Below are positions 18,389 through 26,998 of a stretch of 64,000 nt of DNA, one piece after another. The position numbers and the translations under genes were made by a program. This DNA is from Streptomyces radiopugnans (lineage in GTDB: Bacteria; Actinomycetota; Actinomycetes; Streptomycetales; Streptomycetaceae), in contig NZ_FOET01000003.1 of the NCBI RefSeq assembly GCF_900110735.1, positions 186,001 to 250,000 of the forward strand. The letters are read 5' to 3'. Position 1 is the stretch's first letter. Every line of letters starts with the position of its first letter. The notes beneath the pieces are model-generated. The model worked only from the letters and a program-made list of their open reading frames with translations, did no database searches and was not told the DNA's origin.

Positions 18389-18613
18389 GTGCCTCGTCCA
18401 TCCTGTCCGCCGGTCGTCCGTACCGGTGCGCTGCCGATCTGCCAATGGTCTGCCGCTGGCCTGCTACTGGTCTGCCGCTGCTGTGACGCACTCAGATGCT
18501 AACGATCCCTGCCGGCCGTGAGTGCCACGGAGTCGGCCAGGGGCCGAAGGTCTGGAGGACTGAGGAGGTAACGGGGAGGACCGGGGGAGATGGGCCACGT
18601 ACCCTGTTCTGCT

Positions 18614-20098
18614 GTGCCGAATGCCAACACTGACAGCCATCCCCAGCAGCAGGCCCACGGGCCCACCCGAGGGGCTCCTCCAGCGGTTCTGGGGGAAGCC
18701 CAGCGCAGAGCCGTGAGTGAACTCCTGCGGGTGTCCCCCGTCGCCGACGATCTGGCCGGCCGCTTCAAGGATGCCGGATTCACCCTGGCCCTGGTCGGCG
18801 GTTCGGTGCGCGACGCGCTGCTGGGCCGGCTCGGCAACGACCTGGACTTCACCACCGACGCCCGGCCGCAGGACATCCTGGCCCTGGTCCGGCCGTGGGC
18901 GGACGCGGTGTGGGAGGTGGGCATCGCCTTCGGCACGGTGGGCTGCCGCAAGGACGACTACCAGATCGAGGTCACGACGTACCGGTCGGAGTCGTACGAC
19001 CGGACCTCGCGCAAGCCCGAGGTCTCCTACGGCGACTCGATCGAGGAGGACCTCGTCCGCCGGGACTTCACCGTCAATGCGATGGCGGTCGTGCTGCCCG
19101 AGAAGACCTTCGTGGATCCGCACCAAGGTCTGGACGACCTCGCGCGCCGGGTGCTGCGTACGCCCGGCACTCCCGAGGACTCCTTCTCCGACGACCCGCT
19201 GCGGATGATGAGGGCCGCCCGCTTCGCCGCCCAGCTCGGCTTCGAGGTGGAGGACGGCGTCGTGGCCGCGATGTCGGCGATGTCGGAGCGGATCGAGATC
19301 GTCTCGGCCGAGAGGGTGCGGGACGAGCTGAACAAACTGATCCTCGCCGATCACCCCCGGCAGGGCCTGGAGTTGTTGGTGAAGACGGGGCTGGCCGACC
19401 GGGTTCTTCCCGAGCTGCCCGCGCTGCGTCTGGAGCGGGATGAGCACCACCGGCACAAGGACGTCTACGAGCACACCCTGACCGTGCTGGAGCAGGCCAT
19501 CGATCTGGAGGAGGACGGCCCGGACCTCACCTTGAGGCTGGCGGCCCTGCTGCACGACATCGGCAAGCCGAGGACACGCCGGTTCGAGAAGGACGGACGT
19601 GTCTCCTTCCACCACCACGAGGTGGTGGGAGCGAAGATGACCAAGTCCCGGATGACCAAGCTCAAGTACCCGGGCGAGATGGTGAAGGACGTCTCGCGTC
19701 TGGTCGAGCTCCACCTGCGCTTCCACGGCTACGGCACCGGAGAGTGGACCGACTCGGCCGTACGGCGCTACGTCCGCGACGCCGGCCCGCTGCTGGAGCG
19801 GCTGCACAAGCTGACGCGGTCGGACTGCACCACCCGCAACAAGCGCAAGGCCAACGCTCTGTCGCGTGCGTACGACGGTCTGGAGAACCGCATCGCGCGG
19901 CTGAAGGAGCAGGAGGAGCTGGACTCCATCCGCCCGGATCTCAACGGCAACGAGATCATGGAGATCCTCGGGTTGCGTCCCGGTCCCGAGGTGGGTGAGG
20001 CCTACCGGCACCTGCTGGAACTGCGGCTGGAGCATGGCCCGATGGGGCGTGAAGCCGCGACCGAGGCTCTCAGGCAGTGGTGGGCCGATCGGGGCTGA
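18614..20098 (+). CDS. cca: CCA tRNA nucleotidyltransferase / poly(A) polymerase family
   Basis: This class II nucleotidyltransferase adds or repairs the CCA end of tRNAs; in Streptomyces the family also includes poly(A) polymerase. From GTG at 18614 it has 494 residues. The head domain shows GGSVRDALLGR and the metal-binding LDFTTDA. An HD phosphohydrolase domain follows (AALLHDIGKP, about 313-322), then a helical tail. TACCCT lies 8 nt before the GTG, so the transcript may be leaderless. An upstream in-frame ATG at 18590 is possible. The 3' end overlaps the convergent MFS gene by 29 bp. Confidence 0.94.
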   Translation: MPNANTDSHPQQQAHGPTRGAPPAVLGEAQRRAVSELLRVSPVADDLAGRFKDAGFTLALVGGSVRDALLGRLGNDLDFTTDARPQDILALVRPWADAVWEVGIAFGTVGCRKDDYQIEVTTYRSESYDRTSRKPEVSYGDSIEEDLVRRDFTVNAMAVVLPEKTFVDPHQGLDDLARRVLRTPGTPEDSFSDDPLRMMRAARFAAQLGFEVEDGVVAAMSAMSERIEIVSAERVRDELNKLILADHPRQGLELLVKTGLADRVLPELPALRLERDEHHRHKDVYEHTLTVLEQAIDLEEDGPDLTLRLAALLHDIGKPRTRRFEKDGRVSFHHHEVVGAKMTKSRMTKLKYPGEMVKDVSRLVELHLRFHGYGTGEWTDSAVRRYVRDAGPLLERLHKLTRSDCTTRNKRKANALSRAYDGLENRIARLKEQEELDSIRPDLNGNEIMEILGLRPGPEVGEAYRHLLELRLEHGPMGREAATEALRQWWADRG

Positions 20099-21419
20099 CC
20101 GTACCGTTGTCTCCCTCGCGGTGGCCGTTGCGGTGTTTCACGTGAAACACCGCAACGGCCACCGTCGCGTACAGCGCCGTCACCGTCATCACCAGAGCCG
20201 GTGAGCGGCCGTCCGGGGGAAGCATCAGGGCGGCCACACCGGCGGCACCGACGAAGGCGACGTTGAAGAGCATGTCGTACAGGGAGAAGATCCTCCCCCG
20301 GAAGACATCGTCCACCGACGACTGCACAATCGTGTCCGTGGTGATCTTCGCGCCCTGAGTGGCCAGCCCCACCACGAAGGCGGCACCCAGTACGGGCGCG
20401 GGCAGGAAGGGCAGCGCCAGGGCGGGCACCAGCACCGCTGCCCCCGCGGCGCACAGCGCGATCCAGCCGAACCGGCCGACGCGCTGTACGGCCCAGGGGG
20501 TGATGACGGCCGCAGCGAAGAAGCCCAGCCCGGAGACGCCGACGGCCAGCCCCAGAAGCGCCATTCCCCCCAGCGCGCCTCCGTTGTCGCCGCTGCCTCC
20601 CCCGCCACCGCTGTCCCAGGCGTACCGGCTCAGCATCAGCACCATCACCGTCAGTGCGCCGTAGCAGAATCGCAGCACCGCCATCGAGGCGAGCGACTGG
20701 GCGGCCCTGCGCCGCTCCCCCAGATGACGCAGTCCGGCGCTCAGTCCGCGTGCGACACCGGCCAACGCGACGCTCAGCCGGGTTCGGGTGATCGTGTCCG
20801 GCCCGAGCGTGCCACGGCCGATCCGGAGCGACGCCAGGGCGCCCAGCAGATAGAGGCCGGCACCGAGAACCACCACCATGGCGTCCGCACCCGCGCCGTC
20901 CGGAGCGGGGATCCGTACGAGGAAGGCGAGCCCTCCTCCCGCGGTGGCCGCCAGGGTGCCCGCGGTGGGGGACAAGGAGTTCGCCATCACCAGCCGTTCG
21001 CCGTCCACCACATGCGGCAGTGAGGCCGAGAGGCCGGCGAGGACGAAACGGTTGACGGCGGTGACCGAGAGCGCGGCGAGGTAGAACAGCCACAGCGGTG
21101 CCGAAGTCAGCACCAGTGCCGCGGTCGCGGTCGCCAATACGGCGCGCAGCAGGTTGCCGAGCAACAGCACCTGCCGCCGCTGCCATCGGTCGAGCAGTAC
21201 CCCGGCGAAGGGGCCGAGCAGCGAGTAAGGCAGCAGCAGGACGGCCATTGCGGAGGCGATGGCGGCGGGAGAGGTCTGCTGCTCGGGCGAGAAGACCACA
21301 TAGGCGGCAAGCGCGACCTGGAAGACTCCGTCGGCCGACTGGGACAGCAGCCGTACCGCCAGCAGCCGGCGGAAACCGGAGAAGCGCAGGAGTACGCGCA
21401 GATCACGCACAACAGCCAT
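20070..21419 (-). CDS. MFS transporter
   Basis: This is a proton-coupled transporter of the major facilitator superfamily with unknown substrate. From the ATG at 21419 it has 449 residues and about 12 hydrophobic segments. The family loop LLDRWQRRQVLL lies between segments 2 and 3. A Gly/Ser-rich cytosolic stretch (SGGGGGSGDNGG) separates the two halves. The C-terminal tail is encoded by the parS palindrome (VFHVKHRNGH), so it is probably a variable end. A further ATG six codons upstream is less likely. It resembles drug or macrolide exporters but I cannot name a substrate. Confidence 0.9.
   Translation of the reverse strand: MAVVRDLRVLLRFSGFRRLLAVRLLSQSADGVFQVALAAYVVFSPEQQTSPAAIASAMAVLLLPYSLLGPFAGVLLDRWQRRQVLLLGNLLRAVLATATAALVLTSAPLWLFYLAALSVTAVNRFVLAGLSASLPHVVDGERLVMANSLSPTAGTLAATAGGGLAFLVRIPAPDGAGADAMVVVLGAGLYLLGALASLRIGRGTLGPDTITRTRLSVALAGVARGLSAGLRHLGERRRAAQSLASMAVLRFCYGALTVMVLMLSRYAWDSGGGGGSGDNGGALGGMALLGLAVGVSGLGFFAAAVITPWAVQRVGRFGWIALCAAGAAVLVPALALPFLPAPVLGAAFVVGLATQGAKITTDTIVQSSVDDVFRGRIFSLYDMLFNVAFVGAAGVAALMLPPDGRSPALVMTVTALYATVAVAVFHVKHRNGHREGDNGTVSPDRPTTA
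20119..20164. promoter_or_regulatory. parS at the centre of a 46-bp perfect palindrome
   Basis: An exact parS (20135-20148) is flanked on each side by 16 further bases that are also perfectly self-complementary. The palindrome sits just beyond the cca stop and inside the 3' end of the MFS gene, so the RNA hairpin could also terminate both convergent transcripts. Confidence 0.9.
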
Positions 21420-21488
21420 GCGGTCAGCCTCACACACTCGCCAGGCAGGGAGGCGCAGCGCCCTCGGGACACGATCGGTTCCAGCGGT

Positions 21489-21502
21489 GTTTCACGTGAA
21501 AC
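21489..21502. promoter_or_regulatory. parS site between MFS and glycosyltransferase genes
   Basis: An exact GTTTCACGTGAAAC extended to a 22-bp palindrome, lying about 70 bp upstream of the MFS start. It is the last exact parS in the window. Confidence 0.93.
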
Positions 21503-21523
21503 ACCGACCGGATCCGGTGGGCA

Positions 21524-23005
21524 TCACTCACTTCCGGTGCGAGGCTCCCACCGCACCGTCTGCTCCTGAGAGGCGGGGAGAGCCGGGTGCCGGCCCTTTC
21601 GAGAGCCCAGAACGAAGACATCGGGCGCGCGGTCGAGGACACCCCCGGAGGGGTCGTCGGAGCCATCGAGGCGGACCACGTCGCGTTCCGGCAGGAGGAT
21701 GTCGCGCACCACCACGGCACACAGATACAGCGTGCCCAGCAGATGGAGCATGATCGCGAACTGGTAGCCCTCGGTGGGCAGCCCATGGTGGTCGTCACCG
21801 CTGCCCGTGTAGGCCAGGTAGAACCAGATGCCGAGGTAGTACATCACCTCGCACGCCTGCCAGATCAGGAAGTCGCGCCAGCGCGGCCGGGCCAGGACGG
21901 CCAGCGGGACCAGCCACAGCACGTACTGCGGCGAGTAGACCTTGTTGGTCACGATGAACAGGGCGATCACGAGGAAGGCGAGCTGCGCGAAGCGCGGACG
22001 ACGCGGCGCGCGCAGGGCGAGCAGGGCGATCGCCGCACAGCCCAGCAGTACCAGCAGCGTGGCATAGGTGTTGGCGTGCTCCAGCGGGTTGCCGGTGCGC
22101 TGCGAGATGATCAGCCAGAACGATCCGAAGTCGATGTTCCTTTCCTGGCTGAAGGTGTAGAACTTCCCCCAGCCCTCCGGGGCGAGCAGCATGAGGGGCA
22201 GGTTCACCGCCAGCCACGCGGCCACGGCCCCGCCCAGCGTCGTACCGAACGCCCTCCAGCGCCCTGCGCGCCAGCAGAGCACCAGCAGCGGTCCCAGCAG
22301 CAGGAACGGATAGAACTTGGCAGCGGTCGCGAGTCCCAGCAGCACCCCTGAGGCGAATGGGCGGCTGCGTGCCCACATCAGCATCGAGGCGGCGGTCAGG
22401 GACACCGCCAGCAGGTCCCAGTTGATCGTCGCGGTGAGCGCCAGGGCCGGGGCGAGCGCGACCAGCAGCGCGTCCCATGGGCGCCGCCGGTGTGTACGGG
22501 CGACACACACCACCAGGACGGCGGCGCAGGCCATCAGCATCCCGGCGTTGACCATCCAGTAGATCTGCTGCCGCTGCATCATCTCGCCGCCCTGCGGTGT
22601 GAGCCAGGACGCCACCTCCATGAACACCCCGGTCAGCACCGGGTACTCCAGATACTCCATCCCTCCGGAGATCTCCTGGGGGATGCGGTCGAAGTACGGC
22701 GTGAGGTCGGCGGCGAAGCCGCGGCCGGTGTAGAGGTGCGGGATGTCGGAGTAGCAGGCGTGCACATACTGGCTGGTCGCCCCGCGGAACCAGCCGCTCT
22801 CGTAACAGGGCAGCTTCTGCACCATGCCGAGTGCGAACATGCCCAGCATCACCAGCAGCACGACCCGTACCGGCGTCCACCAGGACCCTCCGGTCAGCGC
22901 GCGCCTGCCGATCGGCCCGCCGATCAGCTCGCTGCCCGCGGCGGCGATCTCGTCCTGGGCGGTAGGCCGTACCGGTGCCTGCTGCTCCTGGTGCGCGCTC
23001 GTCAT
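21524..23005 (-). CDS. Membrane glycosyltransferase, GT87/DUF2029-like
   Basis: This polytopic membrane protein (493 residues, ATG at 23005) looks like an actinobacterial polyprenyl-phosphate-sugar-dependent glycosyltransferase, related to alpha-mannosyltransferases of the GT87 group. About ten hydrophobic segments follow an N-terminal cytosolic part. Family-like features are the outer-loop acidic region (YFDRIPQEISGGMEYLEYP), INWDLLAVSL and AKFYPFLLLGP. The C-terminal 50 residues are cytosolic. The donor and acceptor cannot be told from sequence. It lies downstream of the PBP gene on the same strand, separated by a hairpin, which hints at an envelope role. Confidence 0.85.
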   Translation of the reverse strand: MTSAHQEQQAPVRPTAQDEIAAAGSELIGGPIGRRALTGGSWWTPVRVVLLVMLGMFALGMVQKLPCYESGWFRGATSQYVHACYSDIPHLYTGRGFAADLTPYFDRIPQEISGGMEYLEYPVLTGVFMEVASWLTPQGGEMMQRQQIYWMVNAGMLMACAAVLVVCVARTHRRRPWDALLVALAPALALTATINWDLLAVSLTAASMLMWARSRPFASGVLLGLATAAKFYPFLLLGPLLVLCWRAGRWRAFGTTLGGAVAAWLAVNLPLMLLAPEGWGKFYTFSQERNIDFGSFWLIISQRTGNPLEHANTYATLLVLLGCAAIALLALRAPRRPRFAQLAFLVIALFIVTNKVYSPQYVLWLVPLAVLARPRWRDFLIWQACEVMYYLGIWFYLAYTGSGDDHHGLPTEGYQFAIMLHLLGTLYLCAVVVRDILLPERDVVRLDGSDDPSGGVLDRAPDVFVLGSRKGRHPALPASQEQTVRWEPRTGSE

Positions 23006-23111
23006 GGGCCACATCCTGCCGTATGGCGGATCCGGGCATGCGGCACACGAGGCGGTGGGACGCCGGGCTCCGCCGACCCGACCGGCCCGACCGGCCGTGC
23101 CCGGGAAAGCC

Positions 23112-23141
23112 GGAAGCGGCGCCGTTTCCGACGCCGCTTCC
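23112..23141 (-). terminator. Hairpin terminator downstream of PBP gene
   Basis: A perfect 10-bp stem (GGAAGCGGCG with its complement) and 10-nt loop lie 80 nt after the PBP stop codon and before the glycosyltransferase start. Confidence 0.65.
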
Positions 23142-23221
23142 CCAGGCCTCTCTCAGGCCTTCCTCAGCGTTCCCTCCCGCGGGAGTCCCGGCAGAGGGCG
23201 GTCACTGCCCCGAGAACTGCC

Positions 23222-25861
23222 TCAGGTGCCGTCCTGGCCCCAGATCCCGCCGTTGTTGCCGTTCCCGCCGTTGCCGTTCCCGCCGGTGTCGGTTCCTCCG
23301 GTGTCGGTTCCGCCGGTGTCCGTGCCTCCGGTGTCGGTTCCGCCGGTGTCCGTGCCCCCGGTGTCGGTTCCGCCGGTGTCCGTGCCCCCGGTGTCCGTGC
23401 CCCCGGTGTCGTCACAGAACCAGTCGTTGGGACGGCAGGTGTTCGACGGAGGACCGGACGGCGTCTCCTGGGACGGAGACGGCTCCGTGCTGGGCTCGGG
23501 CTCCTCGGTCTCCGACGGCGACGGCTCGGGCTCCTCGGTCTCCGACGGCGACGGCGTCGGAGACGGGACGCCGACCTGGTCGATCTTCTTGCCGATCGGG
23601 CCGGCCTCGGGGAAGTCCTTCGCCGGTACTCCCTTGAGGGCGCTCTTCATGTACGCCGTCCACACCTCGGTGGGCAGCCGGCCACCGTGGATGGATTCGA
23701 AGCCGCCCGTGCCGTTCATCGACAGCAGGGTGCCCTCGTCCGGGTCCGTGCGGAACAGCGTGACCGCGGTGGACAGCTGCGGTGTGTACCCCACCCACCA
23801 GGCGGACTTGTTCTTGTCGGTCGTACCGGTCTTGCCCGCCGCGGGACGGCCCAGCCCCTGGGCCCGGGTGCCCGTGCCGTGCGGCTTCTCGATGACGCCG
23901 CGCAGCACGTCGGTGATGTTGTCGGCGATGTCGGAGTCCATCGCCGTCTCCTTCTGGGGCTTCTCGAAGCCGGGCTTCTCCTCGCCGTTGTGCGCCACCC
24001 TCTTCACCGTGTAGGTGTCGACATGCGTCCCCGAGGCGGCGAAGGTCGCGTAGGAGTTGGCCATCTCGATGGCGCCCGGAGTGGAGGTGCCCAGCGCGAA
24101 GGACGGGTTGAGGTTCGGGTCGAAGCTGTCCTTCTCGATGCCCGCGCTCGCGGCCATGTTCCGGACCTTGTCCATGCCCACGTCCATGCCGAGCTGGACG
24201 AACGGCGTGTTGGCGGAGACCTCCATGGCCCGGCGCAGGGTGATGTAGCCGTGGTCCTTGTCGGCGTCGTTCACCTGGTAGAAGGGGTTGCCCTCCTTGT
24301 CCAGGTAGTCGCTGCCGTCCTGCTGCTTGACCTTCAGCTTGTTGTCGCCGTTGTACTCGCTGCTCGGCGCGATGCCCACGCCGTCGCTCCTGTAGGTGCC
24401 GTGCTCCATGGCCGCGGCCAGCACGAACGGCTTCCACGTCGAACCGACCGGGACACCGAGTGTGTCCGCGTTGTTGGTGAAGTGGCCCTTGTCGAAGCCC
24501 GGACCGCCGTAGATGGCGACGACCTTGCCGGTGCCGGGCTCCACCGAGGCGGCGCCGAACTGGACGAACTTGTCCGTCTCAGGGCTCCCCTCGGGGTCGA
24601 TGTACTGCTTGGTGATCTTGTTGACCGCCTTCTCCATCGCGGCGGTCTTGTTCTTGTCGAAGGTCGTGTAGATCTGGTAGCCGCCCTTGTCGAACTGCTG
24701 CTTGTTGATGCCCAGGGTCTTCCTGACCTCGGCCTCGGCGAGGGCGGCCAGATAGCCGGTCTGCCCGTTGAGTCCGGCCTGGGCCTTGCGCGGAGCGATC
24801 TTGGGGAACTTGTACCCGTCCCGCTCGCTCTGGCTCATCAGCTTGAGCTCGACCTGCCGGTCCAGCACCCAGTTCCAGCGCTTCTCGGCGCGTTCGCGGT
24901 TCTCCTTGGGGGAGGAGTTGGGGCCCACACCGCCGGCCGGGTCGTACAGGTCGGCACCCTTGAGGACGGTGGCGAGCAGCGCGCTCTCCGCGGGCTTGAG
25001 GTCCTTGGCGTCCTTCTCGAAGTACGCCTGGGCGGCGGCCTGGAGACCGTGCGCACCACGTCCGTAGTAGCTGGTGTTGAGGTATCCCTGGAGGATGTCC
25101 CGCTTCTCCATCTGGGCGTTGACCTTGATGGAGATGAACAGCTCCCGCGCCTTGCGGGTGATGGTCTGGTCCTGGCTCAGGTAGGTGTTCTTGACGAACT
25201 GCTGGGTGATGGTCGAGCCGCCCTGGGTGTCACCGCCCGTGGCCATGTTGAACACCGCCCGGCCGATGCCGATCGGGTCGATGCCCTTGTCCTCCCAGAA
25301 GGTGGCGTTCTCGGCGGCGATGACCGCCTGCTGCATCGACTGAGGGACGTCTTCTATCTTGATGTTCTGCCGGTTGGTCTTGCCGGCCCTGGCCATGACC
25401 GTCTCGTCGGACCAGTAGTAGACGTTGTTCTGCTGGAGTGCCGCCTTGTTCTCGTTGGGCACCTCCACCATGGCCAGCGCCAGCCCGCCGAGGCCGATCA
25501 GCATCCCCATGAAGGCCAGGGCCAGGCCGGTGACCAGCTTCCAGGACGGCATCCAGCGCCGCCAGCCGTACTTGCCGGACCTGGGGTAGTCGATGAGGCG
25601 CTTCTTCTCGGGCTCGTAGCGTCCCCGCCCCCGGCCGACGACCGTGACGCCTCCGGCGGCGTCGGCCGCGCGGCGTCTGCCGCCCCCGGCGCGCTGCGCC
25701 GCGCGCCGCGCCTCGGCCCGGCCGCCGTGGGGGCGGTCCGAGGGCATGCCGTGGGAGCCGGCGGTGGAGCCATACGGCTGTGCGGCACGCCGACCGCCTG
25801 ACGGCGGCTGTGCGGCGCGCCGGCCACGTGACTGCGGTGGCTTACGACGGTGCTCGCTCAT
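23222..25861 (-). CDS. Class A penicillin-binding protein (transglycosylase/transpeptidase)
   Basis: This bifunctional enzyme polymerises and cross-links peptidoglycan. The 879-residue product has a basic cytosolic N-terminus (about 105 residues), one membrane segment (TGLALAFMGMLIGLGGLALAM), a GT51 domain with catalytic Glu in AAENATFWED (about 181), and a transpeptidase domain with STWK (about 473), SAN (about 549) and KTGTT (about 675). After the enzyme comes a Pro/Ser/Glu-rich spacer with the repeat PSPSETEEPE and a C-terminal run of nine DTGGT/N repeats plus a Gly/Asn-rich end. It is transcribed away from the PadR gene across a 450-bp gap. Confidence 0.95.
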   Translation of the reverse strand: MSEHRRKPPQSRGRRAAQPPSGGRRAAQPYGSTAGSHGMPSDRPHGGRAEARRAAQRAGGGRRRAADAAGGVTVVGRGRGRYEPEKKRLIDYPRSGKYGWRRWMPSWKLVTGLALAFMGMLIGLGGLALAMVEVPNENKAALQQNNVYYWSDETVMARAGKTNRQNIKIEDVPQSMQQAVIAAENATFWEDKGIDPIGIGRAVFNMATGGDTQGGSTITQQFVKNTYLSQDQTITRKARELFISIKVNAQMEKRDILQGYLNTSYYGRGAHGLQAAAQAYFEKDAKDLKPAESALLATVLKGADLYDPAGGVGPNSSPKENRERAEKRWNWVLDRQVELKLMSQSERDGYKFPKIAPRKAQAGLNGQTGYLAALAEAEVRKTLGINKQQFDKGGYQIYTTFDKNKTAAMEKAVNKITKQYIDPEGSPETDKFVQFGAASVEPGTGKVVAIYGGPGFDKGHFTNNADTLGVPVGSTWKPFVLAAAMEHGTYRSDGVGIAPSSEYNGDNKLKVKQQDGSDYLDKEGNPFYQVNDADKDHGYITLRRAMEVSANTPFVQLGMDVGMDKVRNMAASAGIEKDSFDPNLNPSFALGTSTPGAIEMANSYATFAASGTHVDTYTVKRVAHNGEEKPGFEKPQKETAMDSDIADNITDVLRGVIEKPHGTGTRAQGLGRPAAGKTGTTDKNKSAWWVGYTPQLSTAVTLFRTDPDEGTLLSMNGTGGFESIHGGRLPTEVWTAYMKSALKGVPAKDFPEAGPIGKKIDQVGVPSPTPSPSETEEPEPSPSETEEPEPSTEPSPSQETPSGPPSNTCRPNDWFCDDTGGTDTGGTDTGGTDTGGTDTGGTDTGGTDTGGTDTGGTDTGGNGNGGNGNNGGIWGQDGT
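23277..23410 (-). repeat. 15-bp tandem repeats encoding DTGGT
   Basis: Nine copies of a 15-bp unit at the 3' end of the PBP gene encode eight DTGGT units and one DTGGN. Third positions alternate between copies in a pattern that suggests unequal crossing-over of 30-bp double units. Confidence 0.9.
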
Positions 25862-26311
25862 GTGGAACAGCTACTCCTCGGGCAGGCGCTCGCGCCGGAA
25901 GGCGGCAGTGTACTTCCAGGTACTTCCAGTCCCCCGAAGTGCGGCCCGCCCACGTTCCCAGAACTGGCCGCACTGCACCCGGGACGAGGACGCGTCCGAC
26001 GCCTCGTTGGTTCCCGGTCGCCTTCTGCACAGCGGACAGACTACGCAGACGCAAAAACCCCATCTCCGGCATTCAGGAGAAAGGGGGGCTACTGAGCTGT
26101 AGTGAAGGAGCGATGTGAAACCGCTCACTCTTCCCCGCGCCCATCCCCCCTTGTCGCGCCTCCGAAGGCGTTCTATCGTCGTCGCTATCGCTCCGATGTA
26201 TCGACTCGATACATCGGCGAGAGACAATGGCACAGGACGACGGGGCACGAGCCCGAGGCGGCCGCCCGGGAACGGGCCGGCCGGCGGACACCGGCGGAAG
26301 GAGTGACGGCG
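25862..26311. other. Divergent intergenic region between PBP and PadR genes
   Basis: A 450-bp region with no convincing gene. It holds the palindrome at 26193-26217 and is locally AT-richer near 26040-26110. Promoters for both flanking genes are expected here but I cannot place them securely. Confidence 0.6.
26193..26217. promoter_or_regulatory. 25-bp palindromic operator upstream of PadR gene
   Basis: CCGATGTATCGA and its exact complement are separated by one base. It contains ATGTATCG/CGATACAT halves like those bound by PadR-type regulators and lies 95 bp before the regulator start, so autoregulation is likely (inference). Confidence 0.75.
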
Positions 26312-26923
26312 ATGGGCAGGCGCTCGGGAATCCTGGAGTTCGCCGTCCTCGGACTGCTCCGTGAGTCACCCATGCACGGTTACGAGCTGCGCAAACGGCT
26401 CAACACCTCGCTGGGCGTCTTCCGGGCCTTCAGCTACGGCTCCCTCTATCCCTGCCTGAAGACGCTGGTCCAGCGCGGATGGCTGGCGGAGGAGCCCGGC
26501 GACGAGCCCGAGGACTCCCTCGCGGCACCGCTCGCCGGCCGCCGGGCCAAGATCGTCTACCGGCTCACGGCCGAAGGGAAGGAGCGCTTCGAGGAACTCC
26601 TCTCCCAGACCGGGCCGGACACCTGGGAGGACGAGGGCTTCGGCGTTCGCTTCGCCTTCTTCGGCCAGACCTCGCGCGATGTGCGGATGCGGGTGCTGGA
26701 AGGCCGCCGCAGCCGCCTGGAGGAGCGCCTCGCCAAGATGCGCACCGCCCTGGCCCGCACCCGGGAGAGGCTGGACGACTACACCCTCGAGCTGCAGCGA
26801 CACGGCATGGAGTCCGTGGAGCGCGAGGTCCGCTGGCTCAACGAACTCATCGAGAGCGAGCGGGCGGGGCGTGATCAGCACCGGGGGGAGACCCCGCCCG
26901 ATCCGTCCGATGACACCGCGTGA
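26312..26923 (+). CDS. PadR family transcriptional regulator
   Basis: This is a winged-helix regulator of the PadR family. From the ATG at 26312, placed 8 nt after AAGGAG, it has 203 residues. The N-terminal winged helix has the family signature FAVLGLLRESPMHGYELRK, then SYGSLYPCLKTLVQRGW. The C-terminal half is a helical dimerisation arm (RRSRLEERLAKMRTALARTRERLDDY). Ino1 starts 75 nt downstream on the same strand. The pair is conserved in streptomycetes, so it may control inositol synthesis, its own gene or the divergent PBP gene. The effector is unknown. Confidence 0.92.
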   Translation: MGRRSGILEFAVLGLLRESPMHGYELRKRLNTSLGVFRAFSYGSLYPCLKTLVQRGWLAEEPGDEPEDSLAAPLAGRRAKIVYRLTAEGKERFEELLSQTGPDTWEDEGFGVRFAFFGQTSRDVRMRVLEGRRSRLEERLAKMRTALARTRERLDDYTLELQRHGMESVEREVRWLNELIESERAGRDQHRGETPPDPSDDTA

Positions 26924-26998
26924 AGGTCCGCACCGAGCGGGCCGGCACCAAGACCACCGTCGGAAACGACACGGAACAAACACAGGGAGCAACCGCCA

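Noticed and set aside
23277-23410. Regular repeats as a possible CRISPR array
   Set aside because: Units are 15 bp, directly adjacent with no spacers, and in frame within the PBP gene.
22490-25801. 1103-codon plus-strand open frame across the glycosyltransferase and PBP genes
   Set aside because: It is antisense to two well-supported genes, and its product is a Val/Gly/Arg/Leu-rich string with no domain.
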